64,000 bases of DNA, from the NCBI GenBank assembly GCA_027574665.1, contig CM050652.1:36785631-36849630 (forward strand), given 5' to 3'. The notes beneath the pieces are model-generated. The model saw nothing but the letters and a program-made list of their open reading frames with translations, searched no databases and had not been told where the DNA came from. The position numbers and the translations under genes are program-made. This document shows, piece after piece, positions 25,844 through 39,424 of the stretch (within the stretch, counting starts at the first letter, position 1; each line of letters begins with the position of its first letter). Source of the DNA: Rhynochetos jubatus. Taxonomy: Eukaryota > Chordata > Aves > Eurypygiformes > Rhynochetidae.

Positions 25844-26273
25844 AATCATAGAATCACAGAATGGTTTGGGTTGGACGGGACCTTAAAGATCATCTAGTTC
25901 CAACTCCCCTGCCATGGGCAGGGACACCCTCCACTAGACCAGGTTGCCCAAAGCCTCATCCAGCCTGGCCTTGAACACTGCCAGGGATGAGGCACCCACA
26001 GCTTCTCTGGGCAACCTGTTCCAGTGCCTCACCACCCTCCCCAGGAAGAACTTCTTCCTGATGTCCAATTTAAAGCTCCCCACTTTCAGTTTAAACCCAT
26101 TATCCCTTGTCCTGTCACTACAGGCCCTTTTAAAAAGTACCCCCCCGCTTCCTTGTCGGCCCCTTGAGGTAGTGGAAGGCTGCAATAAGGTGTCCCCAGA
26201 GCCTTCTCCAGGCTGAACAAGCCCAACTCTCTCAGCCTCTCCCCTTAGGAGAAGTGGCTCCAGCCCTCTGAGT
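25844..26273 (-). mobile_element. CR1 LINE 3' end with ORF2 C-terminus
   Basis: A 430-base 5'-truncated CR1 copy on the minus strand. The tail at the left edge contains octamer-like units (AATCATAGAATCACAGAATG). The minus-strand frame at 26185-25934 encodes the ORF2 C-terminus, including KLDIRKKFFLGRVVRHWNRL and AVFKARLDEALGNL, which is conserved in avian CR1. The frame is open here but short. It has the same orientation as GRIP1 in intron 1. Confidence 0.95.
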
Positions 26274-26362
26274 GCTTAATATTAAGTCTTAATAAATTAC
26301 AGCCAGATACGGATTTGACCTTAAGAATGTGGCATGCTAGAGAACATAGAGGCATTAAAAGA

Positions 26363-26432
26363 CCAAGGACTTCTAGTCCTTGGGACAAAGACATTAGGAC
26401 AAGTACTTTAAGTGACCAAGGATCACTTAAAG
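26363..26432. repeat. Two adjacent perfect inverted repeats
   Basis: CCAAGGACT (26363-26371) pairs with AGTCCTTGG (26375-26383) across a 3-base loop. CTTTAAGTGA (26406-26415) pairs with TCACTTAAAG (26423-26432) across a 7-base loop that repeats CCAAGGA. Both are perfect. The sequence GACCAAGGA occurs in both hairpins. No known element was recognised. Confidence 0.8.
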
Positions 26433-29400
26433 AATTAAGTCAACAGAATGCTATACAAGAGCTGATGTATTTCTCCAGCTAAGGCTGTGTGATAGATCAT
26501 CATGTCTACATTATAGTGCTCCTGCAGCATTATAGCTGGAAATGATCTAAGGATCATCCAGAGACAGTCAGCCACCTCTCAAAACTCCAAGGTATGATTT
26601 TTGACCTATCCTGAATGCAATAGATTTGACAGCAGTTACAGAAATATTCTCCCAGCGTTAACTGTCAGGTAGCTACTGGATCCCCAGTCTATCTCCACTG
26701 CAGATAATGGTATGGCTCTTCAGTCAAACCATTACTGAAGTTTGGCTCCATTTCAGGTGAGGATCACTGACTCAAAATCCCTTCCAAACCTCACCTGGCC
26801 TCTTCGTCCCCTGGAAAGGCCATTGTTCTCTCTCCCGTTTCAGTCAGTCCAGACCCAGATCAAGACTTCCACCAGAGGATCTTGCAGAAACTGTTCCAGA
26901 CACATTTGGCCAACAGTTTTCTCCACATTTCTGGACTAGTAACTTTCAGTCAACTTCCCCAGACATCTGCCTCAGGAAAATTGTTGTGCTTAATCTCCCA
27001 GCATTTGGATTACAGTATCAAACTAGCTTCCCTGGCATGCTTTCCTTCTGGTGATGCAGGAGCTCATTTGTGCTTATTTTTTGTAGTTTTACGTGATGCT
27101 TGAGAATCTCCTGAAGAGAACCTATACAAAACTAGTACACCCACATTCACAGCTACCTCCTCAGAGGTAGGTAGCCTCCCAAATATCTCTTATCCTTTTC
27201 TCATGTTTCGCAATGCTGCAAGGACTGTTTCTTTGCTGTATTTTCCAGCTACTTCAGGTGCTCCTGCAGTTTAAAGATAATTTCTTCTTACGGTCTCTGC
27301 ACCCAGATTATCTCTTCCAGCGGATACATTATTCTCCTAAATGTTTCACAGCCTTTCCTGTCACTCCATCCCAAGTTTCCCACCATACTGAGCAGCATAT
27401 ATTTGCACTGGCATATATAATTGCCCCTGCCAAGTCATCACCGAAAAGTTTGATGTGCCTTTCAGATAAGAGCTTTCATCCCACCAGGCTTTGCTTTCAT
27501 CTGCCTTTCTCACAAGCCATCCCATCCCAAGTTTCCCCACCCATCTACATGTTCCCAAGCTTCAAGTGAGGCAGCTGGCTTAGGCCACTCGCACTCCTCA
27601 GCTTTTGTCCTCCTCAGACCTCTTTCTAAGCCTCACCAGCCCTGGTCTCGTCTCTCTTCTCTAAACCCTTCATTACGACAGCAGCTTTGGTAAGGAACGC
27701 TACAGACACAAAAGTGTTGAGAGGCACGTAAGAGGCAGATGAATTAAAAAGGCCTTTTTGTTCTTTTCACATGGACTACTGTTTTTCCTTGAAATGCAAT
27801 AATGTTTAATCACAGGGATTTCTATTAGAGTAGGATGCTATTTCATGGGCAACAGACAAATTTAACAGAGTCCTGATTTGGTCTACAGGTCCCTTGCTAA
27901 TACCATCCCAGGGGAAAAATAAAAATCCTGAAACAAATCTAGGATTCCCAGCCACAGAAACAATTAGCAGCTGTGGTCAGTGGCTGCATCTGTGTAAGCC
28001 ACTAAAGCAAGTCTTTCTGTTGGAGATGACCAGCCTACATGGACATACTCCTGTACAAATAAAACCACTGCAAGGAGGACAGCACGGGCACCATCGATGT
28101 TGGGAGACTGAGGAAAGCGGGGACACCCTAGTGGCTTCCCAGGAGTCCTGCTTCATTGGTGTAGAGGAGGAGTAGGCCGTGCAGAGAGCTCATTCCCAAG
28201 GCAATCCAGGGACACCCATTTCATTACACCATGCTGCATCGTTTCGTCACAAAAGCTGTGGTTCAGCACAGCTACACTGCTGATCAAATACAGAGCAGGT
28301 CCAGCTACTGCATACAGAATATGGCCATCACATATGCATCTCTCTAGCATTTGAAAAGCTTCACAATCAGAACCTTGACAGCTTCTCCTTACTAAAAGGA
28401 TTCAGCACATTATCTCTTCCTTCTTACATCTGATATCTGGAGCTGGAATGCAGTGTGTATTCAGATTTCCAGCACTTCCACCTACAATTTCGGTTCTCCA
28501 AACTTAGTTTGGAAAAACTACACAGAATGCTTTCAAAATCAAGTTCTGAAACAGTAAGACCAGAAACAGAGAAATACATTTGGATGTGCTCACTGGCACG
28601 GCAAAAGCTGAAGAGGGCCAAGAACAAAACTTTAATGTAGTTCACAATTCAAGGAGGTGGTATTAGATGAGCAAATGTTGCAGTAATATGATGAATCCAT
28701 TAGCAACTCCAAATCAGACAGACAGTCCCCACGGATTCATGTCACAGAATCTACATTTACAGGAAGACTATTCCTCTTTCAGGAAAAGCTTACCAAGAAT
28801 AAAAAGCCTTGTAATGAAAACCTGCAGAGAATAAATTACCATAAATTCTTTGTATTTCAGCCACACAGATAATAACGTGGGTATGAGCTTCACGCTCTGA
28901 ACATTCCTGAATCTCCTGATGACACCCTGATCACAAGCAAGGATGCAGAAGCTTTAATCCAACCACACTCTCTTTTTCACTCACACAATCCATGTTTGCT
29001 GTTCTTCCTATTTAAGACAAAGTTGATCTTGAAATAGTAGGTCCAATTTTGTTTATCTTAACACCTAATATAAACCAACCTTGATGGTGTGTACACGTCT
29101 CCCCCCATCTTTACATTTTCAGGAAAAGATTTTGAGCTTCTTTCCTACGTGACTGAATTTTCCAGATACAGAATTCATAAAATACATCTCAGATATGTTT
29201 TCCAGAATATTCTCTTGAAGAAAGACCAGTAGCTATCATTTTCCAAGTCTTTAAGATGTTTATGGAGTGAATGCAACTTTATTTATCTTTTGCTACATGT
29301 TGTAATGTTACCTTCTAAACTACTATTTTACCTATTTTATTATCATCCAAATCACAAGAACAGTGGTTACTTTCTTTACTCTCGTAACTTCACACCTCAA

Positions 29401-31260
29401 GGAAAAATCAGGAATTTGAGACTAAGAGCTACACTCTTTATCAAATTACAGTATTTTTTTAACTATGGATTAATATAAGTATTAAAAATTCATCTATCCA
29501 GAGAGATCAAATTTCAATCTTTTTGCACACAGATATGCCACAACCCAAATGTGACTGGTTGCAGAGAACATGACTGTCCAAGATTTCATATTTATCTCAC
29601 TCTAAGGGTATTAAAATTTAGAATTACTCCTTCCTATATTGTGCAAATCTTCTATTCTAATTATTTGGGACTTGAACTATTGCATTAGCTGTAATCTCTG
29701 GTTTCAGTAGTACAATAACTTGTGTCCACATACATGTGTATACAGACACATGTATTACATAAACACATGTCCACTTTTTATGATTTTCAGATGCTTTAAT
29801 ATTCTTCACAACAGTGAAAATTAAACACTGAATTTAAGTTTGCTTTTCTTGATTTCATTTACAGATCCCTTGAAAGTAGTGTACAGACTGTGAGTAGTCC
29901 ATGGGCCACACACTGAGTAATATGAGTTCTGTCTGAAGCTTGGCTAAACTATTTTAAATCAAAATAGTTAAACTCAGTTAAACCATTCAGATCTCTAAAT
30001 TTAGTGTTCCAAGTTACTGCAGCTTTGCAAAGCTGACCTTTTTCACCACATTCAGCTTATGCAAAGAATTTTCCTGATGTCAAGAGTCACTACATAATTC
30101 AGTTTTGGTGGAATGATATACAAATTTTCCATCTGATTTTGTAAACTGTTGATAACTTTGCAAGATTTATCACACCAAGTGTCTTCAGTTTTGTAGTCAA
30201 TGTTTACCTACATTTGCCAATCCTAAAGTTTGTTTCAAAACAATAAGTGTCTTTATTCTTTTGCTATTCATCATAATATTTTGACACCTTTCTCCATCTG
30301 CTATGGTGAAAGCTCCAGACACCATAGCAGTAGATGTCTCAAAGACAAGTGGTGTATATACAACACATTAAGAGAGAAAGATACTTTGTTAGCAGTTAAG
30401 CAACATAATGAGTTCAGTTCAAATTACTAGTTTTCTTCTTTCTTCACAACCAATCACAATGAACATCAAGTGTTAACAAAGTAAAGCAGTAGAATGAAAT
30501 CACACTCTGATCCTCAAACTCGGGCATGCAGTGAGATCTTGATCAACAAAATAACTGGAAATACAATTACTGATCAGCTTGAGAAAATAAGTAGAAAACC
30601 TTATTGATAAAGAAAACATGAAAATTCTTTCAGCTAACCATAAATCACTAACACCTGAAAGCACAATGTTTCCAAGCTTATAGTGTCACTGTGGGACAGA
30701 CAAGGGAAATTAAGACGACTAACCCTACATACAAGCCTGCTTTGCTCTTTCCAATATCATCCCTCTGCTATTTCCTTTTTATGGTAACAGATAGTAGCAT
30801 TTGCTGTGAAAAGATCAGAAGAAGTGTCACTTACTTCATTACTCTATGACTAATTATGATTACATAGATGGAGAGGGGAGCTCATTAAGAGTAATTTTTT
30901 GGCTCCCAAGTAATTCCTGTGTAATACGAAAAGCAGAGAAACCTCTCACACAGTGAGCAAGCATGACAAGAGGACACATGGGTGTGCTGAATGATACCTT
31001 CAGTGGGATAATACACTGGAAATGTTAACTTTGGCCCTAAGGCCTTCTTTGGCAGCGCTCCATCATCTTTCAGCACTATCAAGACCATATAGGTTTAAAA
31101 TTGCAAGAAATAAGAATTCACACACAAAGAATCCAGATTCTTTGATTCATAATGGATATTTAGCTATCAGGCTCCAAGCTTTCACTAAACATAAAATCAC
31201 CACAATCCAGAAAAAAAAAAACCCAAATGTTAATATATTTTTCCTTTTTATATGCCTGGC

Positions 31261-31282
31261 TTTTTTTTTTTTTTTTTTTTTT
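31261..31282. repeat. Poly(T) tract, 22 bases
   Basis: An uninterrupted run of T. It could be the residue of a retrotransposed poly(A) tail on the minus strand, but no processed sequence is recognisable beside it. Confidence 0.9.
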
Positions 31283-34200
31283 AGTTCTTTCTTCTTGTTA
31301 TAACCAACTATAAAATTCTCTGTCTTAAAAGTAAGTGTAGCAGAAAGAAGACTGTAAAAGTAAATTCAAAGCTATCTATACACACTTGGTGTCCCACAGA
31401 TGCACTTAAATCCCCCTTTTTTTTTGCTGCCCAGGGCATCACTTCAACTCCTGAGAAAATGAAATCAGAAATCAGGAAAAAGCTTGGAAGTCAGTTCCCT
31501 AATTCGTTAGGGAACCATGAAAAAGAAATAGCTTCGATTCACTACTGCCTTTGTGACCTCCTCTACCCAGCCACTTATTTGCAAAAGTAGAAGCACTTTT
31601 GACAGCCAGAAGAAAAAATAAAACATCCAAAACACACAGTAGTGTGGAATACCACAGCAGGTCTGAAACATGCACTGGAAATCAAACAGGCTTGGCTAAA
31701 ACTGTTAACCACCGTTTGACATATGGCTGAATTGAGAGATGAAATCTTGAAGACAGCTGCAAAGCTCAGTACTGAACATACCACATCCCAGACCAACCAC
31801 TCCACGCTCTCAGCCCAGGTAAACGGTGAGGATGTGAATCCCATGAAGAATAACGGCAGAGTCTATACTGTGACCAGAAAAATTACCCACATCTCTGTGA
31901 GGGCTAAGTGAAAACTGGATGTAGATTTTCTGTTACACTGGACAAAGGAGACCTCCACACTGTGCTGCTAGTCAGACTGAGAAGTCAGTCTTACTCCCTG
32001 GGGCTAAAGTTACTACCTCAATGCAGCTGTCAGCCAACACAGAGCAGATGCTGTTCAATATTACATAGCATATGCCATAAGAGGCGGCTCTCTGACTCAT
32101 GTTTGCAGAGCTCCTGCTGCTGCTGGTTTGGTGGCCTTGCCTCAACCATCCTGACATGGCCCATTAACAGCATAGAAGAGGGAACTGTGTTCTTCAACAA
32201 AGGGAGCTGAAGCGCTTCCTAACATGTAACTTACCTTCCCCTTGCTCCTGCCTGCTGGCATTTGGAAGAGCTCCCTGCTGCCCTGGGAGATCAGTAATGT
32301 CACGTAAAAGTGGCCGTCAGGCACATCCATCACTGCGTTACACAGCTCCAGAGTGAAAACGGAGAAGAGATGCAACCAGACAATATTCCAGACTGCTACA
32401 CTTCCCAAAGAATTTCCTCACCATCATCGCACTTCTCTGTAATTTTTTAAAACTGGTAAAACAAAACCAAATACTGATTCTCTTTTTCCTATGTTCCTTC
32501 TCTTTCTTTGAGAAAACGGCTATTAATTCCAAGGTTTATGTTTATTTCTTTCTGAAGCATGCAGTTTCTTTTTCTTTCAAGTATTTTTTTTTTCCTGGTA
32601 AAAAAGAACTACTCATACTATATATTTGCTCAGCTTGACATGTTTTCTCTCAATTACTAACTGCTCTTAGCTCAATGGAACAAGATTTGTGATAATTTAT
32701 GCTTAGGCTCAGCAAAACAGAGTCCTGACCTGCAGGTGCAACAATAACATCAAAATATCTTAGGTCTACAGAAATTTATATGGACATGGACACAAGCATG
32801 TCACTAAAGGAAAAAACCGTTCACCCCATCAATGGAAAACTTAAAGTACTCAAAAGGAGCTGTCCTTCTGACTGCTGGGGAGAAGGCAGTGATAGATCAG
32901 CTTAAGCCTCATAACGTGGTAGGAAATTACATCTTTGTTATTCATGACTGGCTTGTGCTAGAGCTGAAAACAACATGCCCACAATATCTTTGCAAAGCTG
33001 CACTGGTCTCTGACAGGTCACAACACATGCTGGATGCCTGAAAAAGAAATTTAAATGTCGGAAACAATTTATTCTGCCAGACAGGGCTGTCAAATTCTAG
33101 TTCATTAAAAGCATAAATGTTTCTTTGAGAGTACTGTGGATTTAAACAGTATTTTATTGGTGACATTTACCAATGCACTATGATAATTCAAGTCACTTGA
33201 ATAGTTGGTATTTCTTTGCTAGACATCTTTCTCTACTTGCTGCTGAGAAGCTCAGGCAGAGTAAGCCTGCTAGATGAAACGCTATTTCCAGTAATGCTTT
33301 TTTCCCCCCAAAAAATATGCTTAATGTTTGCCTCTTCCTAATCAGTCCAGTCTGGAGTAACTTTTTGGCTGCAGTACAACTTCAGGGAAGGCCCCTTTTC
33401 CACTAAAGGCATCATACCCAACAGCATTAATAAAAGCTGCAGATGAGCAGTTCAAGGGATAAGATACAGAGGTTGCAGTGGAGACTTACATAATTCTTCC
33501 CCTTGCTGTGTAATAGCAACTCCCTGGGCTGAAGTTTCCTTTCAACCTTCACCCAGGGCTGAGTATGTTGAAGACAAAGTCTTAAAAGGTTTCTAAATAT
33601 TAGAGGAGTGATGCTCTAAAGCAAACCCCTAAAAGATAAATGAAGACAAAAAGGATGAGCATCTTTAAAACTTCATACACTCATAACAGCAAGGGAATGA
33701 CACGGTGCCTGTGGTAACTCAATTCAATGACGCAGAAGGTCCCATTCATTTATATTCTTAATAATTTTAATATAAAACTTTTAATTACTTCCAAAGTTAA
33801 CAATCAGATGGTCTCTTGAGAAGAAAAAAAAAGTTATGAAAACATTTTTTTGCTTGCAACTCACAAGATCGGGATAGCCTTCACCCAGGGCAATCCCCCC
33901 TATGTGTTCCCCGAGCAGCCCTCTCCACTGGCTGACAAAACCCCCACAGGGAATGCAGACAGGGCAGCAGAAAATGGGGTTACCTTCTGTCGATTTACTT
34001 CCAGCTGTTTGGAGAGATGCTGTAACCTATGCTGACAGACACTTGCCCGCTTAGGGCCCGTGCCTACAGCGGAGGACTTTCTGGTGGCAGAAACAGGTCA
34101 GCAATACCATGGCAGCAGAGACTGACATGCAGATGGGCGCTACTCCCAGTAGTCATGCTGGGAAACAGATCAAGCTGGAGAAAATGCGGTACTCTGCCTA

Positions 34201-35451
34201 AAAATGCAGGTATGCTCTTATCCCTGTTGCACAGATTTAGCAGATCACCAAACGAAGTATTTATAAAGCCCACAAGAGACTAAGTCCATCCTTTCCTGTC
34301 GCACCTGGGCATGAAGAACCAGAGCCGAGCCCATTTCCACCCAAAGCCTCACCTTTCAATATGTTCCTAAAACTTGTAGGCAAGTATTACTAAAGAATTG
34401 TAGACTTTAACTTTGTATGGCATGAACATTTTCATTAAATGAGCAGGTTTTAATCCTTACTGATTTAACCCTTAGCAGCTTGGGGATTTCTCCTGTTTGT
34501 CCTCAGATCACGCACACCTTTTCAGCAGCAAGCACTGTGCCCTCAGCACGAGCCGCATCTGCTCCATCTCTGACTTTTCTCTTACCCCTCACCTCTTTCC
34601 TCTTTTTTTCCTGTCCTCCTCCTTCCCGTTGGCTCTGCAGAGCTCCTGGCAGCGCTGCATCTCGCAGTCCTGCCTCCCATTCCTTTGGTCATACCTCAGC
34701 TTTCCTTCACTTGCCACCGGCGGAATCCACAGCTCCCCAGCGCACTTGGGTCCATGGCCCCACCAGCTGACCACAAAGCAAAGGCCTACAAAAAGTACTC
34801 TCTCTTTTCTCCTACTCCATGTCACCCTTCTCCTTTCCATGTTTCCTCCGGCTTCACCTCCATTCACATAATGCTGTGGAATTCAGATACTTCATTCAAA
34901 GTAATAAAAAGTCCCGTGGGCACCAGATAAGCGCAGGTACAGAGTGAATTTGATTGCAAGGTAAAATCCAGTGCTCTTGTGAGAATGCATGGTTAGGCCT
35001 ATGTTTTTGCACGCTGGCAAAATTTGCCATGTCTATCCCACCGTAGCCAGTACATGCTCCCGCCTAGCGCTCTGCTCCTGCCTGCCTCGCACCTTCTGTG
35101 CGGCTCTGGGATGCTCATCCAGATTTGAGCTCCTGACAGAAACACAATGCTGGAGTATTTTTCAGTCTCTGCCCCCTGACGGCTCCTAGAACTATTTGAA
35201 ACAATAATGGCATCAAAGATAAACTCAGGAAACATTTGCAAGGCACTACTATCCCGCAGCAATGATGATACTTGCAAAGACATTTGTGCCACACCCCATC
35301 CATGAGCCAGCCTGGGGATCTATTATTTACCGCTCAAATGTCTCACCTGCATTCATATTGAAACTGGCAACACCTATCAATAAACTATTTTTAAAATAAC
35401 TTCAATTTATCTTTAATATTTAGAGAGCCTACAAACTGCCATATATTTTTT

Positions 35452-35466
35452 TTATTATTATTATTT
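35452..35466. repeat. (ATT)n short microsatellite beside a T-run
   Basis: Four to five ATT units following a run of T. Confidence 0.7.
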
Positions 35467-36400
35467 TCCTCCGAATACTTTTGAGAAGTGCTGCTATCCC
35501 CATCACACAGCTAGGGACAAAGCCCAAGCAAGACATTTGTCGAACACCTGCGCAGTAAGTTCAGCAGGTATTAGCCATGAACTTGTATAACCCACCCAGC
35601 TCCTGCAAATCCAAACTGCTGGGTAAAACACTCCCTACATCTTACATGTGCAACAGACATCAGGGCTGCCATATCTGATATCAGCTACTAATAGCTGACA
35701 GAGATCAGATAGCTAATGGCCACTTAGCTTCTCTTTATGTGACTGTTTACAGCTTTCTTTTCACACCTTACAGGCGCCTGCACGCAATTGTATCAGTTTA
35801 TCTAAGCCAGAGAGAATTCCCCTGCAGAACTCTGCCCCACACACATTCTCAGACCATCAGGGCTGCAGCAGCGCTCCTACTTTAAGTAGTACATGCTTGA
35901 TATGGGAAGTATTTGAACGTCTTTCTTTTCTGTCAAAGTTTCACACAGATTGGTTAGTATGCCACTGTATTTTAGATCATCCTGAATAATTAATAAAGAG
36001 TTTGCCAGTTCTTGAATATAGTAGTGGTGAAGAAATATTGCTTGAACTTGTGAACTGTGATCAGCTTGCTGCAGAAGAGAGTCTTTCCTCCTCCATTGCA
36101 ACAATGTGTTCACAGAATTCTTTTGAACAAAAAGACAATGTTATAAACAACTAATATTCATTAAATATAATAAATCTGCCTTTTTTGTTCTACACATACA
36201 TGGCACTGGAAAGCCTAGACAGCAATTACAGAAGTAACATCTTCTTAACAAAAATTAATCTCTCTCCCTCTCCTTCAGAGACGATAATGCAGGCACTTAC
36301 CATTTCAAAGCAATCTTAAAACAATCCTGGCTAAAGGTGCAAATAAAAGAGACAGAATGGGTGAAAAATATAAAGGGGAAGAAGTCATGCCCTCTTCTTA

Positions 36401-36515
36401 AACACCTGGCAGTGTTTAAGAGGCATTTGGACTATGCCCTCAACAACATGCTTTAACCTGGTCAGCCCTGAATTGGTCAGGAAATACTGTATCCTATTCT
36501 ATTCTATCCTATCCT
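36401..36515 (+). mobile_element. CR1-type LINE 3' terminus with pentanucleotide tail
   Basis: The block from CACCTGGCAGTGTTTAAGAG through GGTCAGCCCTGAATTGGTCA closely parallels the end of the copy at 12574-12895. It ends in TATCC/TATTC pentamers at about 36489-36515. Only about 115 bases remain, and a few bases of the usual terminal block are missing before the tail. It belongs to the same pentamer-tailed subtype. Confidence 0.75.
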
Positions 36516-39379
36516 TTCTCTCATAGTCTGACAACTTCAGTAACCATTCTGAACCAGTTCCATGGTGAGGCTGTATCCCAGACTGTCAGGGACCAGCTGG
36601 GTTACACAGGGGAGGTCACAGTCATTCTGGCTTCATTTTCTTAGCTGCCAAACAGCCTCTCCATAACTCAGGGGTTTTATTATTAAAAAACCCAAACCAA
36701 CCCAAAAAAATACAGGTCCCAAGGAATGTTTTTTTTTTTACTTCATTACAAACACTAAGAGAGATGGGAAAAATTAAACTTCCCTTGCAGAAAGCCTTGA
36801 CTAAAGCTCTTCCCTGTGGACTCTCTCCTACCTTCTCACAAAGAACACACCAAGAGATGCTGCTGAGGAAGGGCTGCAATGCTAGAGGTGGCCCTCATGT
36901 TCCCACACGCCAGCAAAAAACAGTTTCCAGATCTTGCTTCCACCCTTTATTCTTTCACTGCAGTTTACTAAGTCAGAAGAAACACAGGAAATACCTTTAG
37001 AAATATAATGGAAAAAAATTAGAGATGTGGATAACTTCGATAAACACATGTTGAGTATGAAAAACCTCGAAGCACATTTCCAAAATCCCACCAGATGCAC
37101 AAAGCCAGCAAATCTACACTGCCTGCCTATATATAGAACCTGTCAGTGCACTTAAGTTTTCTGAATATTCAGAAATAATTTTAGAAACTTATTTTTAGAA
37201 TCTTTGGAAATTAACCTATGTCCAAAAGTTCTTACAGATATTCTTACTTGTAATTATTACTTCATTGAAAGCAAGCTGTTGACTCAGTTCCAGTACTGTA
37301 AACTAGTAATTTTATAAGCAACTTAATGACAAAAAGAGACGACACAGTTAGAATTACTATTAAAATAACGTACAGGCTGTTAACTTTCTGTCGCAACCAT
37401 GGTTGATACTCTGGAACAGGGAAAAGTTTGTAATAGGATACTATACAGTCCTTAACACTGTTTCGATTCCACGTTTTTTTAGAAAAACGATTTCTGGGGT
37501 TGCTCTTCTTGTAGTTGCTTGTGCACAACCCAAAGTATAACCTACATCCAGCTCCATTCAGAGTTTATCCTTGGATGCTTTAGGCCCCTAACCAATTTTT
37601 CGATAATTGATCGTCTTGTAAACTGGAGTGCACCATCCTGCCTTCTAGGTTTGTTTTATCTCACTGTATTGGAAACATACTGGGAGCATAAAAATCTATG
37701 TCTGCAGAAAGGATTTGTATGCGCAGTAGGTGATAAATTATCTTGAAGATACACTATAAAGCTTTGATAGGTAAAAGGCAGACCACTCAGCTCCTTACGT
37801 TACGCTATGTGCTGTATAACAGCAGCTGACATCTTTATCAGAGTGCTCTTATTCTGTTTCCATTATAATAATATCCAGAATAACTTCACTGATATACACT
37901 GAAATAACGCTGTATGTTAAAATATGCATTCCTGCCTCTAACAGAGATACATGTAACTGACTTTATGCAGTAGACACAGCTTCCTAAAAGACCTGTTCTT
38001 GGGGCTAATAAAGGAAAAAAACGAACATGTCTATACATAAATTAACCACAGCAAAGGCTTTGTAATGCACTGCTTGAAAGGCAATTTTTAAACTATAAAG
38101 TAGTTAATTTAGCTGTAAACCTGACCAGCTTACACATTTCAGCAACTTTTCACTATTGTACTACACTGTTACACTTAACGTAATTATTGTAAATTGTGCA
38201 ATTTTGATTTAGCATGTATATTCAACGTAAGTGATTACCACAGACTCTTTGGTATGCACAGCACACTGCTCAGTGCCCAAGGTCTTCCAGAAATAAATTT
38301 AGGGGAAGAAAACCTGGTACTTCTCCACTGCACAAAAGAAAACCATTCTACAATACATGCAGCAGTACGAAGAACAGATTTGTGTTGTGCTTACTATCTC
38401 AAATGTGGCATTTCCTTATATTTAACTGGTCCAAATACAAGCTACCATTCTCCCAGAGCCCAGTACTTTTCATAGAGAGATCTACAAAAATGGCTACTAC
38501 TTCAGATTCTTAATATAGCTTCCAGCTTACCTTGCTCTTTTGGGATGGGAAAGAGATAAAAAATTTAAGTAATATATAAAAAATTAAAAAAAAAATCTCA
38601 CTGCTAATATGGTAGAGGAGATACCTTTTCTCTTTTCAGAACTACTTAACCACTTTTACCTCAACACTGCTTAAAATAGATATATACATTCATAGACATC
38701 CAAATACATTAGATAATCACAACTAAAAAGAGACTGAGACAGCAGATTTTCAGCTCAAAGGTAAAAGCATGACAGATTTACACATGAAAGAAAAATGATA
38801 ACCACAGTACAAACTTCCATCCACCATAAACATGTTAACTATTACTATTAACTATTATTGAAGCTATTTAAAAAAAAAAAAGGAACTGAAACATAGCATA
38901 GAAACAACACACTGGTGGAGAAAACCAGGAATGCTGTTTTGGTTCTTCACTAGACAGACTAGATCTAAATTCAAATCATGTCTCAGCATGTATGAGACAA
39001 CAGTCTCACACAGCATCCTTCCTGCAAACTGCATCATCAAATAAAATAATACTTTTCTTCCATGGTTGCTTCTTAATGGACACAAATACGGTGCTTCGCC
39101 TAAGCTTGGTAACATGCAATTTCATTACTGGAAATGTACTGACCTCCAAAATAAAGACTCACAAAATTGAAGTATAATGCCTATTAAAGAAACTCATAGT
39201 ATTTTAAATTTCCTGCATGAATAGTTACTGTGCACTTCTTGTTTGCTGCAAATTTTACCCTAAGTGGGGGGTAAAAAGGGGAAAAAAGGCCCGTTGTAGA
39301 GCAGCCTCAGCAGATGAGGCGACAGGTACATAAGGAATGCACCGGCCAGGGGAAGTGGGGAAGAAGGACCAGTGGTAGG
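36516..39379 (-). other. GRIP1: GRIP1 intron 1; no gene seen
   Basis: AT-rich DNA with short A and T runs. I checked it for an alternative GRIP1 first exon and found none. Confidence 0.5.
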
Positions 39380-39424
39380 AGATGATCTCTGAATGTCCCT
39401 TCCAACCCAAACCATTCTGTGATG
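39380..39424 (+). mobile_element. CR1 LINE 3'-terminal fragment
   Basis: The sequence TCCCTTCCAACCCAAACCAT followed by TCTGTGATGG is the plus-strand CR1 3' terminus with one octamer tail unit. Upstream sequence to about 39285 may belong to the same element but is too diverged to be sure. Confidence 0.75.

Larger units (their letters stand above)
26274..36400 (-). other. GRIP1: GRIP1 intron 1; no gene seen
   Basis: A long non-coding stretch. It includes the paired hairpins near 26.4 kb, pyrimidine-rich DNA at about 26750-27660 and 34500-34870, and a T22 run at 31261. The frames in the pyrimidine-rich parts are Ser/Pro/Leu-rich, as expected from composition. No exon is recognised. Confidence 0.5.

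Noticed and set aside
26750-27570. Series of open frames on both strands in pyrimidine-rich DNA
   Set aside because: The Ser/Pro/Leu-rich peptides follow from CT-rich composition and carry no domain features.
36622-36879. Possible alternative GRIP1 first exon (GRIP1b type) near 36.73 kb
   Set aside because: A lysine-rich patch before a Cys drew attention, but no Met-Pro-Gly-Trp start or properly placed donor is present.
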